Notes under the pieces: model-generated
The model's input: only the letters and a program-made list of their open reading frames with translations
What the model was told of the DNA's origin: nothing
The model's database searches: none
NCBI GenBank assembly: GCA_029556615.1
Contig: JAKQDD010000134.1
Coordinates: 1 to 64,000, forward strand
From: Verrucomicrobiota bacterium
GTDB taxonomy: Bacteria; Verrucomicrobiota; Verrucomicrobiia; Limisphaerales; J093
Length of the DNA stretch: 64,000 nt
Reading direction: 5' to 3'
Program-made: the position numbers and the translations under genes
Shown: piece after piece, positions 43,634 through 50,954 of the stretch
Layout: every line of letters starts with the position of its first letter
Position numbering within the stretch: the stretch's first letter is position 1

Positions 43634-44064
43634 GAGAGCGGGATGAAGCCTTGGTTGTGCTCTTGGATGGCGCGGTCATAGGCCGCTTCGATGACGCCTT
43701 GCAGCGTGTCGCAGTACACATCCCGCTGGCAGGCCAGGACCATCGACCCCGGCTGCCGTTGGCGATGCGCTTCGACCAGCCACACCGTGTAAACGTCATT
43801 GGGTTCATAGGCGATGATCAGCGTCCACACGTGGCCGCGCTTCCCGTTGACCCGGCATTGCAGGCCAACCTCGTAGTCCACGAAGCCTTGGCCGCCCTCG
43901 GACACCAGCCGGGAAGGCCGACTTGACCGGTATTCGCCGTGGGGTTCGGCACATCGGTAGGTGAAGGCGCTTGCACCGACGTAAACGAAAGCGCCCCGCA
44001 ATCCCAGGCCGCCCGCTTGCGCGATGATCGCCTGGACCGTCTCAGGTAATGATTCAGTTTTCAT
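43630..44064 (-). CDS. Phage protein of unknown function
   Basis: The 144-residue alpha/beta protein (VQAIIAQAGGLGLRGAFVYV, then HVWTLIIAYEPNDVYTVWLV) has mixed strands and a C-terminal helix. Overlap of four bases with the next gene places it in the operon. There is no known motif. Confidence 0.58.
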   Translation of the reverse strand: MKTESLPETVQAIIAQAGGLGLRGAFVYVGASAFTYRCAEPHGEYRSSRPSRLVSEGGQGFVDYEVGLQCRVNGKRGHVWTLIIAYEPNDVYTVWLVEAHRQRQPGSMVLACQRDVYCDTLQGVIEAAYDRAIQEHNQGFIPLS

Positions 44065-44109
44065 CGGCTAGCCTCGTAAAGGGCGCGCCGGTGAAAGGTC
44101 CAGTGTCGA

Positions 44110-44751
44110 TCAATCCGCCTGCTGCCACGCGTTCAGCCGCTCATCCAGCGTGTGCAACTGCTTTAGGATGTCATCCTCTTCTTCCTTCAACCGCGCTTCG
44201 ATCACGGCGACCGTCTGGCCTTCCAGAGACGGGGCCGTGCGGTGAACCCGCGTCACGACCTTGCGAATGGCCGCGCCCAGTTCCGCCCCCAGGTGCGTGA
44301 CTTCCTCGACCGGTATCAGCTCGCGCTTCAACTGCCGCAGTTCGACCTTCAGCTTGGCGTTCTGCAAGACGACGTGCTGGGCGCGTTCCTGGTCGTAGTT
44401 GACCAGCGTCCGGTCGGGCGACGCGAACAGCCATCGCAACAGCGCGGCGAGATACACCCGGCTGCCGCGAAACGCGGAGCAGCCGTTGCGCTTGGCGTGC
44501 TTGATGGTCGAGACGGGAATGCCGGTCGCGGCGGCGCAGGCTCCGATGCTGTCATAGGCATCCTGCATGACCCGCGACTGCTCGCGCTCGCGGTAGTAAC
44601 GCAGCAGGCCCTGGATTGTGGGGACAAGCTCGTAATGGCCCTCCACGGCCTTCGGGAACCAGCCCTCGACTGCCAGCTCGCGCAGCCGGCGGTCGGTCAA
44701 GCCCGAGAGCCTGGCGAGTTGGGCAATGGCGATGGTGCCGGTGTCGGCCAT
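44110..44751 (-). CDS. terS: Terminase small subunit (Nu1-like)
   Basis: The 213-residue protein has an N-terminal winged helix-turn-helix (IAQLARLSGLTDRRLRELAV, then EGWFPKAVEGHYEL), a middle with coiled-coil character (LQNAKLKVELRQLKRELIPV) and a C-terminal helix, as in Nu1-type small terminases that bind the packaging site. The order before terL, with three small genes between, is acceptable. The start at 44751 overlaps the methyltransferase gene end by a short gap. Confidence 0.78.
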   Translation of the reverse strand: MADTGTIAIAQLARLSGLTDRRLRELAVEGWFPKAVEGHYELVPTIQGLLRYYREREQSRVMQDAYDSIGACAAATGIPVSTIKHAKRNGCSAFRGSRVYLAALLRWLFASPDRTLVNYDQERAQHVVLQNAKLKVELRQLKRELIPVEEVTHLGAELGAAIRKVVTRVHRTAPSLEGQTVAVIEARLKEEEDDILKQLHTLDERLNAWQQAD

Positions 44752-44753
44752 GA

Positions 44754-45422
44754 TTACCGCTCCGGGGCTGCGAGGATCCAACCGATGAACTCGCCGACCT
44801 GGAAGAAGGTCCGCGCCGCCTTCGGCAGCATCAGCGGATCGAGCGGGCGCTGATAACCAGCCAGGGAGAGTTCCTTGCGCAGGATGTCATCAGGCTTCGC
44901 ACCCACGGCGAGCTTCTGTTGCAGCGTCAGGCGGCTGAACGCGGTCCCTACATAGCCCGGCGGCATTTGGACCTTGTCCACGATCAGTAGTGCCCCGCCC
45001 GGCTTGGTCAAACCCTGCAACCGCCGCAGGAATGACGCCCGCGTGTCCACCGGCAAGAACATCAGCACCAGGAAGCAGACCGCGAAATCGAAGGGCTTGT
45101 AGTCGTACGACACCGCATCGGCCACGACCAGTTGCGGCGGTCCTTCATACCGGTCGGCCATTTCGCGGCTCTCTTCGACGGCGAAGAATCGCGCCTGTCG
45201 CTGGATGAGCGTTTCCTTGAGGGCCAGGCCGATGTTCCCCGTCGAGGCGCCGATGTCGTACACGACACCGTTGCGCGGAATGTAGTGCCGACCGAAATGG
45301 GCCACCGCGTTCGTCGCGAGGTCATACCACGGAAGCGACTCGCGCACGTGCTGGTCGAAGTGCTTCGCCACCGCACGACTGCGGAAGGTCCAGTGCTGGG
45401 GGATTTCAAGTGAGGATTTCAT
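44754..45422 (-). CDS. CmoA-like SAM-dependent methyltransferase family protein
   Basis: The 222-residue protein has a class I SAM-binding motif (VVYDIGASTGNIGLALKETL) preceded by FDQHVRESLPWYDLATNAV. The latter matches the conserved opening of CmoA, the enzyme making carboxy-SAM for tRNA wobble modification. Later come the acidic loop FFAVEESREM and a KPGGALLIVDK strand. In a phage it could modify tRNA, nucleotides or a host factor. Carboxy-SAM synthesis is not certain. It overlaps the C5 methyltransferase gene by 17 bases. Confidence 0.75.
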   Translation of the reverse strand: MKSSLEIPQHWTFRSRAVAKHFDQHVRESLPWYDLATNAVAHFGRHYIPRNGVVYDIGASTGNIGLALKETLIQRQARFFAVEESREMADRYEGPPQLVVADAVSYDYKPFDFAVCFLVLMFLPVDTRASFLRRLQGLTKPGGALLIVDKVQMPPGYVGTAFSRLTLQQKLAVGAKPDDILRKELSLAGYQRPLDPLMLPKAARTFFQVGEFIGWILAAPER

Positions 45423-46725
45423 CGCGGATGTTTGTAGCGATTGCCGCCATCATTACTGGGGGCACGGCCCGCCCAAGCCGCTCCCACTGCTGCGAATACG
45501 TGCCAGTCAGAATGAAGTCATCGGGGAAGGCGCAGATGCGCTTCAACTCGGCGATGGTGAGCTTCCGCTTCTCCGTCGGGTGCGTGACGCTCGCCACCCC
45601 TGGATGCCCGTGCGCCGCGCAGATCGTCGGGCACGGATGATCGGGATGCGGTCGCACCAAGTTGAAGTATTTGTCCGACGCCTGGCCGGGCTTCAGTTTA
45701 TCCCACTCGCGAGCGATGGCGTAACCGGACATGTCCACCTCGAACTGGTTCGGCTTGGTCCCCAGGATCGTCGGGCACGGTTGGTCGAGGTCATACTCGC
45801 GCCCCTTCTCATCGAACGCCGCGCCCGTCCCGCCCTTCAATCGCGCTTCGACCAGCATGGATTGCGTTTGCGTCGCCAGGACGGCGGGCGCTGGCCCGTC
45901 GGTCAAGTCTTTGCCTTCGGCCCACCCGTTGCCCTGTGGTCCCTGGATCACCTTCGCCTCGACCAGTTCGAGGCCCTGATGACTGGTAGCGGCGTTGTAG
46001 GCCCGCCCCGCACTGACGGTGGGACTGGGAGCGTCCGCCGATTTCCATGCCGGGCCGTACTTCCCGCGCACGACCCACGGCAACGCCTCGCGCAAGCTGT
46101 AGCGGTAGGGCAGCGGCTTCGGGAACACGGGGTCCTTGCCCAGGTCTTCGCGCACGCCAATGAAGATGGTCCGTTGCCGGGCCTGGGGAACCCCGAGCCA
46201 CTGGGCATCGAGGACCTTGCAGCCCACCCGGTAGCCACACGCCTTCAGCCTGGCCAGGATTTCGAGGAAGTAACCCTTGGCCACACCTTTCACCAACCCG
46301 CTGACGTTCTCCGCCACGAAGGCGCGAGGGCGCAACCCTTCGAGCAGTCGCACGTACTCGAAGAAAAGGTCATCCACTCGCTGGACTGTGTCGGAGTATT
46401 TCTTCGCCTTGCCCCAGTGCTTCTCGCGCTTGCCGGCGGTGCTGAAGCTGGCGCAGGGCGGCGACCCATCCAGCAGATCGAGTTCGCCGACCTTCAGTCC
46501 GACCGCCTCGAGGATTTCGGCGGGCTGAACCTTCCGAATGTCCCGCGTGTCGAGGATCGTGTCCGGGTGGTTGGCCCGGTACACATCCGCCGCCGCCGGG
46601 ATGAACTCGCTCGCCCACGCCACACGGAAGCCGGCCATCCGGTATCCGAGACAGGACCCACCGCAACCGCTGAACGTCGAGATGACGCGCAGACCGTTGT
46701 GGGGCACGGCAGCGATCTCCGCCAT
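45406..46725 (-). CDS. C5 cytosine-specific DNA methyltransferase
   Basis: The protein (439 residues from ATG 46725) has the m5C motifs in order: motif I STFSGCGGSCLGYRMAGF, motif IV GSPPCASFSTAGK with catalytic Cys, motif VI FVAENVSGL, motif VIII-like PQARQRTIFIGVRE, and motif X near the end. The spacing between VIII and X holds a target recognition region. It probably protects phage DNA against host restriction. The frame is open to 46854, but the extra part overlaps the upstream gene and has no ribosome binding site. Confidence 0.9.
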   Translation of the reverse strand: MAEIAAVPHNGLRVISTFSGCGGSCLGYRMAGFRVAWASEFIPAAADVYRANHPDTILDTRDIRKVQPAEILEAVGLKVGELDLLDGSPPCASFSTAGKREKHWGKAKKYSDTVQRVDDLFFEYVRLLEGLRPRAFVAENVSGLVKGVAKGYFLEILARLKACGYRVGCKVLDAQWLGVPQARQRTIFIGVREDLGKDPVFPKPLPYRYSLREALPWVVRGKYGPAWKSADAPSPTVSAGRAYNAATSHQGLELVEAKVIQGPQGNGWAEGKDLTDGPAPAVLATQTQSMLVEARLKGGTGAAFDEKGREYDLDQPCPTILGTKPNQFEVDMSGYAIAREWDKLKPGQASDKYFNLVRPHPDHPCPTICAAHGHPGVASVTHPTEKRKLTIAELKRICAFPDDFILTGTYSQQWERLGRAVPPVMMAAIATNIRDEILT

Positions 46726-46750
46726 GCTGGGGACGCGGTAGGGTGGTTTG

Positions 46751-47041
46751 TCAGTCTTCACGGCAGAAGTTGAGGATGGCGCGGGCGACGACCGACGCGC
46801 CGCACCAGCGCTGGTCATATCGGTGTTGGATTTCGACTTCGCGGTCCGCATCAAAGGCGGGAAGTCCGGCCCGCGCCTTCAATGCCTGCGCTTGGTGCGA
46901 CAGGCACATCCGGCAAACCAGTAGTCCGGCCAGCGCGTCGTCGATGCCGTCGATAGCATGGCGCAGCGTCTGAAGGTCGGTGTTGGGCTTCGGCGCACTC
47001 ACGACGGCTTGCCACTCCACCGGTAGGCGCATTTTGGACAC
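46751..47041 (-). CDS. Chorismate-mutase-like (AroQ fold) small phage protein
   Basis: The 96-residue all-helical protein (TLRHAIDGIDDALAGLLVCR, then LKARAGLPAFDADREVEI) keeps six active-site positions of the E. coli AroQ mutase domain at identical spacing: R27, R44, K55, D64, R67 and E68, corresponding to R11, R28, K39, D48, R51 and E52. The third helix is short and stops about where Q88 would lie, so activity is doubtful. GTG 47041 or ATG 47032 may be the start, overlapping the ParB-like gene. A phage could use it to divert chorismate, or as a repurposed binding protein. Confidence 0.65.
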   Translation of the reverse strand: MSKMRLPVEWQAVVSAPKPNTDLQTLRHAIDGIDDALAGLLVCRMCLSHQAQALKARAGLPAFDADREVEIQHRYDQRWCGASVVARAILNFCRED

Positions 47042-47574
47042 TGGAACTCGGTCGGCAGATTTTCATCGACGGCGGTGAAGTCCTCCGGTGGCGTCGGTTC
47101 GGGTGGGTCGGCCAGCAAGCCCGCCAGCGCGTTCGCATCGAACCCGGCCAGGTCGAGGTCGAAGTCCGCCGCCTTCAATTCGCCCAGGACTTCCTTCAAC
47201 GCGGCGCTGTCCGCTTCGGCTAGCTCCGCCAGCCGGTTGTCGGCGATCAGGTGCGCCCACTCATCGGCGTCGGTGGCGAAGTCCTGGAAGTCCACAGGCA
47301 CTTGGGTCAGTCCGAGGACCTTCGCCGCTTCATAGCGCCCGTGGCCCGACACAATGAAGCCCGACCGCTTCGACACCACAATGGGCGAGCGCCACCCTTG
47401 GTGGGCGATCACCTTCGCGAGCAAGGCCACCTGCGCCTGCGGGTGTTGGTTCGGGTTGCGGGGGTTCGGGACCAGCTTTTCGAGCGGGACCAGTTCATCG
47501 AAGGCGCAATTCACCGCCGGCCCCGAGGCGTCTGGCGGAACTTCTGCGCGTTTTTTGGGTTTTCGTTCGTTCAT
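46999..47574 (-). CDS. ParB/Srx-fold nuclease-like protein with a CxxC tail
   Basis: The 191-residue protein has the ParB N-terminal fold: VPLEKLVPNPRNPNQHPQAQ, then VIAHQGWRSPIVVSKRSG and IVSGHGRYEAAKVLGL. After an acidic linker it ends FQCPKCAYRWSGKP, half of a zinc ribbon. In phages, such proteins often sit beside DNA methyltransferases and may act as modification accessory factors or nucleases. ATG 47574 is chosen. An open frame to GTG 47826 exists, and that GTG lies five bases after a copy of the dispersed motif. Confidence 0.8.
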   Translation of the reverse strand: MNERKPKKRAEVPPDASGPAVNCAFDELVPLEKLVPNPRNPNQHPQAQVALLAKVIAHQGWRSPIVVSKRSGFIVSGHGRYEAAKVLGLTQVPVDFQDFATDADEWAHLIADNRLAELAEADSAALKEVLGELKAADFDLDLAGFDANALAGLLADPPEPTPPEDFTAVDENLPTEFQCPKCAYRWSGKPS

Positions 47575-47692
47575 GTGCGTTGTCGGCGCTGGCGCCATAC
47601 CTGCTGGCCACCGGGGGTAGGCAAAAGATTCCTTTCCCAACCCCTCTGCGGGGGCGGCGGTTCGGCCAGCGCTGTTCTCTGGGCGGTCTCGA

Positions 47693-48289
47693 TCATTCTC
47701 TGCCGGTTCTCGTGCGTTGCGACGGCGCGACAGTGGCGACACCGCCACCGGGTTGCCGCGGCGTGCTCTCGCACTGCGAGGCACCTGCCGTTCTGCCCCG
47801 GTTCGGGCCGGCCTGCTGCCGTTCACCCGAAGCGGGAACGTTACGCTTCAACTTGGATTTGGCCTTCCTGCCGCGAAGGACGGGCGTGCGATGGCGCAGC
47901 CAATTCCAGGCATGGCGCTGGCCCCGGTTGCGCCAGCGCAGCAGGCGGCTGTAGTAGCCGGTGTAGTTGGCCAGCGCGGCGATCCGCACGCCGCAGCGGC
48001 GAGCGAGCCTGCGGATGGACGGGTTGCCCTCGAAGTAGGCGGGACTCAGGACCCAGGCCAACGCGATCAGGCGCAAGCCGAGGGATTCGGGCTGGATGCG
48101 GCGACTGGACAATGGCAGGAGCATCTGGAGCAGGCGGATTACAGTCTGGGATAGCCGCTGGTCATTGTCCCCGCTGCTCGCGTCCTCATTCAGCCGCTGG
48201 TAGAGCGCCTGCCAGTCGAAGCCCTGGTCGGGGGCGTCGAGCGGGTCGCGGTTGTCCGCCATGAAATCCTCATCGAACTCTTCCTTCAC
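47693..48289 (-). CDS. Phage protein with helix-turn-helix-like core
   Basis: The protein has 198 residues. The N-terminus is acidic (DEDFMADNRDPLDAPDQGFD), the middle is helical with IRRLARRCGVRIAALANYTG, which looks like a recognition helix pair, and the last 50 residues are disordered and basic. The tail from KLKRNVPASG on is encoded by a copy of the dispersed motif, suggesting that the original stop was lost. The start overlaps the upstream stop by four bases. Confidence 0.6.
   Translation of the reverse strand: MKEEFDEDFMADNRDPLDAPDQGFDWQALYQRLNEDASSGDNDQRLSQTVIRLLQMLLPLSSRRIQPESLGLRLIALAWVLSPAYFEGNPSIRRLARRCGVRIAALANYTGYYSRLLRWRNRGQRHAWNWLRHRTPVLRGRKAKSKLKRNVPASGERQQAGPNRGRTAGASQCESTPRQPGGGVATVAPSQRTRTGRE
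47832..47850 (-). repeat. Dispersed motif, copy 5
   Basis: GCGGGAACGTTACGCTTCA inside the 3' tail of the 198-residue phage gene, five bases before GTG 47826. In this copy GAAGCG and CGCTTC form a 6-bp hairpin stem. Confidence 0.8.
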
Positions 48290-48675
48290 GTCGCATCCTC
48301 CTTGGGTTGGAAGTCCACCCGCGTCAGAACTTGGACGCGGGGTTGCCAGATCAGTTGCTTGCCACCGCGCTGCGCCTTCACCTTTCGCCAGGCCCAGAGT
48401 TCAAGCGCGGTGCCCGGCGTGCTCAGCCAGTCCAGGCATTCTTGCGCCCGCTCTTCGGTCAGTTTGCGGAAGTGGCCGGCGAAGTCCTGCCCGGTGCACT
48501 GGACGCCCACGACGCCGCGCTGCGGATCGAGGGCGAGCACGTCGATGATGCCGAACAAGTCTTGCCGGATGCCGTGCGGACCACCGTACGGGTTCCACTT
48601 CTCGACGATGGCGCAGACCAGGCCCTGTTCGCGTAACGCCCGAAGCGTCCGTTGGGTAGGTGAAAGGCCCTTCAT
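48286..48675 (-). CDS. Nuclease-like phage protein, possible PD-(D/E)XK fold
   Basis: The 129-residue protein has VEKWNPYGGPHGIRQDLFGI, then IDVLALDPQRGVVGVQCTGQ, which resembles the D...(D/E)xK strand pair of small resolvase or VRR-type nucleases, with Q-C-T in place of the usual E-x-K. A role in recombination or replication is possible. The start is just left of a long hairpin. Confidence 0.55.
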   Translation of the reverse strand: MKGLSPTQRTLRALREQGLVCAIVEKWNPYGGPHGIRQDLFGIIDVLALDPQRGVVGVQCTGQDFAGHFRKLTEERAQECLDWLSTPGTALELWAWRKVKAQRGGKQLIWQPRVQVLTRVDFQPKEDAT

Positions 48676-48696
48676 TGCACGCCTCCCTCGGCATTG

Positions 48697-48740
48697 GGCA
48701 GAAATACCCGCGCCCCCTTTAGGGGGCGGGTTTTCTGCCC
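48697..48740 (-). terminator. Long imperfect hairpin between helicase and nuclease genes
   Basis: GGGCAGAAA-ACCCG-CCCCC pairs across loop TTTA with two small bulges, giving about 19 base pairs. The core CGCCCCC (48711-48717) and GGGGGCG (48722-48728) is perfect. A T-rich TATTT follows on the minus strand. It could end transcription after the helicase gene or regulate the next gene. A second small hairpin, TGCCC-ATAGC-GGGCA, lies at about 48755. Confidence 0.5.
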
Positions 48741-48814
48741 ATCAAATTCCTGACTGCCCATAGCGGGCATGGGGACAAGAGTTAAACGTCTGCCGTTCTG
48801 TGTGTTACGCATGG

Positions 48815-50065
48815 TCAATTATCCTCCGAAAGGGTTTCTGCCCAGTTGCCCGTCCAGTCATGAGTGGGCAAATGATTGTTGCCCATAGCCTTTCCCTTCT
48901 CGGTCAGGACGTAGAGCTTCTGCTTCCCCTTGATGGTGAACCTGATCCAACCGTTGCTGAGGGCGTTCTCGATCAGAGTGCGAACCGTCCCGTCCGAGCA
49001 GCCCAACACCTGACTGCCCATCGCCCGGTAGGTCCTCTGGCTCTGTCCTTCATTGGCGGCGATGCAGTGGAGAATCTCGACGGGATGAGTTTTTCGCCTA
49101 CGCCCCGGCCCACTGTCCGCGAGCAGTTCCTCGACTTCCGCTGGATCGGCCTTCCGCCAGCAGATGACGCCGACATCCCGGTGATGGGCGATGAATTGGG
49201 TGACGGTCGGCTGCTTGTCGTCATCCTCCCACCGCAACCGTTTTCCACGCTTCGGCGCACGCAGCTCGAACACAGAGTCTGAACCAATGGACCGGAGCGC
49301 GAGCGCCGCCCGCGCCGGATTGATCCATTCCGCTGACCCCGCGCCGAGGTAGGCGTAGTCCCCGGCTTCCCAGTTGTCCTTTTCCTTCCCGCGAAGCGGC
49401 TTGTTGGTGTGGTGCGCCAGGATCATCCCGACCTGGTGCCGGTGCAGGAGCGGATTCAAGAGTTCGCGCATGAACCGGCTTACATCCTTCTGGCTATTGC
49501 TGTCCCCGCCCAGGTAGGCGAAGGCCGGGTCCACCATCACCAGGTCGAAGGGACCGTGTTCGGTCAGGAGCGCGTCGAGGGTCAGGGCGAACTTGTCGCT
49601 GCTCCGGTCGTTGACCGTGCAGACCATGATCCGGCTCGACGCCTGCGCCTTCTCCGCGGGTGTCAGTTCGCAGCCGGCCAGGACGCCATCGCGCATCTCG
49701 GCCAGGTCCCCTTCGTCATTCTCCGCTTGGATCAGCAGGATGCGCATCCCGCGCTCGCGGTAGGCCGTCCCCGGCGTGATGCCGAAGAGGGCCTTACCCA
49801 GGGCGAAGTGAATGGCCAGTTGCATCAGCAGGGATGACTTGCCCACCCCAGTCGGTCCAAGCAGCAGGCAGACACCGCCCCGGTAGAGGAAGCGGTGCAT
49901 GATCAGTTCACTCGGATCATTCTCCGCCGGGGGCGTGCGCAGGTCATCGAGCACCCGCACCACGGGCAGGGCCTCGATCTTGACCACTTCCTTCTCGACG
50001 TTCTCCGCGTCGGTAGCGGGCAGGAAGCCGGACAGTAGATGGTTCAGCGGGGAGGCTTCAGACAT
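48815..50065 (-). CDS. RepA/AAA-type hexameric helicase-like ATPase
   Basis: The 416-residue protein has Walker A GPTGVGKSS (70-78), ILLIQAENDEGDLAEMRDGV, Walker B LVMVDPAFAYLGG and the sensor-like MILAHHTNKPL. This is the RepA/AAA_25 replication ATPase pattern. The C-terminal 90 residues form a winged helix (GCSDGTVRTLIENALSNGWI). It probably acts as the replicative helicase with the adjacent primase-like and polymerase proteins. ATG 50065 overlaps the primase gene by eight bases. Confidence 0.83.
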   Translation of the reverse strand: MSEASPLNHLLSGFLPATDAENVEKEVVKIEALPVVRVLDDLRTPPAENDPSELIMHRFLYRGGVCLLLGPTGVGKSSLLMQLAIHFALGKALFGITPGTAYRERGMRILLIQAENDEGDLAEMRDGVLAGCELTPAEKAQASSRIMVCTVNDRSSDKFALTLDALLTEHGPFDLVMVDPAFAYLGGDSNSQKDVSRFMRELLNPLLHRHQVGMILAHHTNKPLRGKEKDNWEAGDYAYLGAGSAEWINPARAALALRSIGSDSVFELRAPKRGKRLRWEDDDKQPTVTQFIAHHRDVGVICWRKADPAEVEELLADSGPGRRRKTHPVEILHCIAANEGQSQRTYRAMGSQVLGCSDGTVRTLIENALSNGWIRFTIKGKQKLYVLTEKGKAMGNNHLPTHDWTGNWAETLSEDN

Positions 50066-50948
50066 AGGCGGCCTCTGGGTTGAAGTAGAGGACATGCTGG
50101 CGCGCCGCAGGAACGCCTTCGACCACGCGCAGGCCACCGGGCATCCGCAGCCAGCCGCAGATGTCCCAGCGCGTCGGGTCTGCGCCCAGCAGACAGGCGA
50201 CGCAGAAAAACCGGACTTGGTCGCGGGCGTTGTGGCGGTCCACGCGGAACCACCCGTGCAGGCTCTTGCCGCCGGAATCGACCACCAGGACCAGCGGGAT
50301 GAACGTCGCCAACTGGGTGATGAGCCGAGCCTGCTGCGCCTTGGTCAGGTTCGGATCGTCGAACTCGGCAACCAGGTGCCGGCGCAGGCCGGTGTTGTTC
50401 TGGCAGCGGGGCGAGGGCTTGCCCCGGTAGTTCAGCGCGGAGCGTTCCCGCATCGGATTGACCACGATGAACTGAAGCCAGTCCGCGTCGGCGAGGGTTT
50501 CCTCGAGGGGCCGGACCATTGCCCGCTCGGTGTTACGGCCCGAACAGATCAGTTCACCGGGACGGAAGAGGCGTGGCAGGACATCGCTCGCAGCCAAGCC
50601 CGCATCGCGTTCGACATCGAAGGCGGGCGCCACGTCGGCGAGGACCTTGGCAATGAGCGCCGGGTTGGGTTCCGGCCAATCGACCGGATGCCGACCGAAG
50701 TTGACCTGCGCCGCCGGGCGACCCGCATAGGCGAGCTCGACAGCCCCTTCGATCTCGGCGTCAGGCACGGGGCGATGGACCACGAAGTCATCGCAGCACC
50801 GGCGCAGGAAAGCGAAGGACTGCTCGGCGCTGAGTAAGTGACGCAGGCCGCTGGCAACCTGGGCCAGCCAACGATGAGTTCCGCCGGGACCGGGCATAGC
50901 CCGCAGGCGTTCGGCGGTTCGATGGGAAAAGGGGTAGAGCAGAGCCAT
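50058..50948 (-). CDS. Primase-like protein (archaeo-eukaryotic primase signature)
   Basis: The protein has 296 residues. The C-terminal half contains HLVAEFDDPNLTKAQQARL, then VLVVDSGGKSLHGWFRV, matching the acidic and S-x-H motifs of AEP-type primases, followed by WLRMPGGLR and RQHVLYFNP, typical of viral primase relatives. The N-terminal half is helical. Its neighbours are the helicase and the polymerase, so a role in priming phage DNA synthesis is likely. Confidence 0.7.
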   Translation of the reverse strand: MALLYPFSHRTAERLRAMPGPGGTHRWLAQVASGLRHLLSAEQSFAFLRRCCDDFVVHRPVPDAEIEGAVELAYAGRPAAQVNFGRHPVDWPEPNPALIAKVLADVAPAFDVERDAGLAASDVLPRLFRPGELICSGRNTERAMVRPLEETLADADWLQFIVVNPMRERSALNYRGKPSPRCQNNTGLRRHLVAEFDDPNLTKAQQARLITQLATFIPLVLVVDSGGKSLHGWFRVDRHNARDQVRFFCVACLLGADPTRWDICGWLRMPGGLRVVEGVPAARQHVLYFNPEAAYV

Positions 50949-50954
50949 AGGGGG

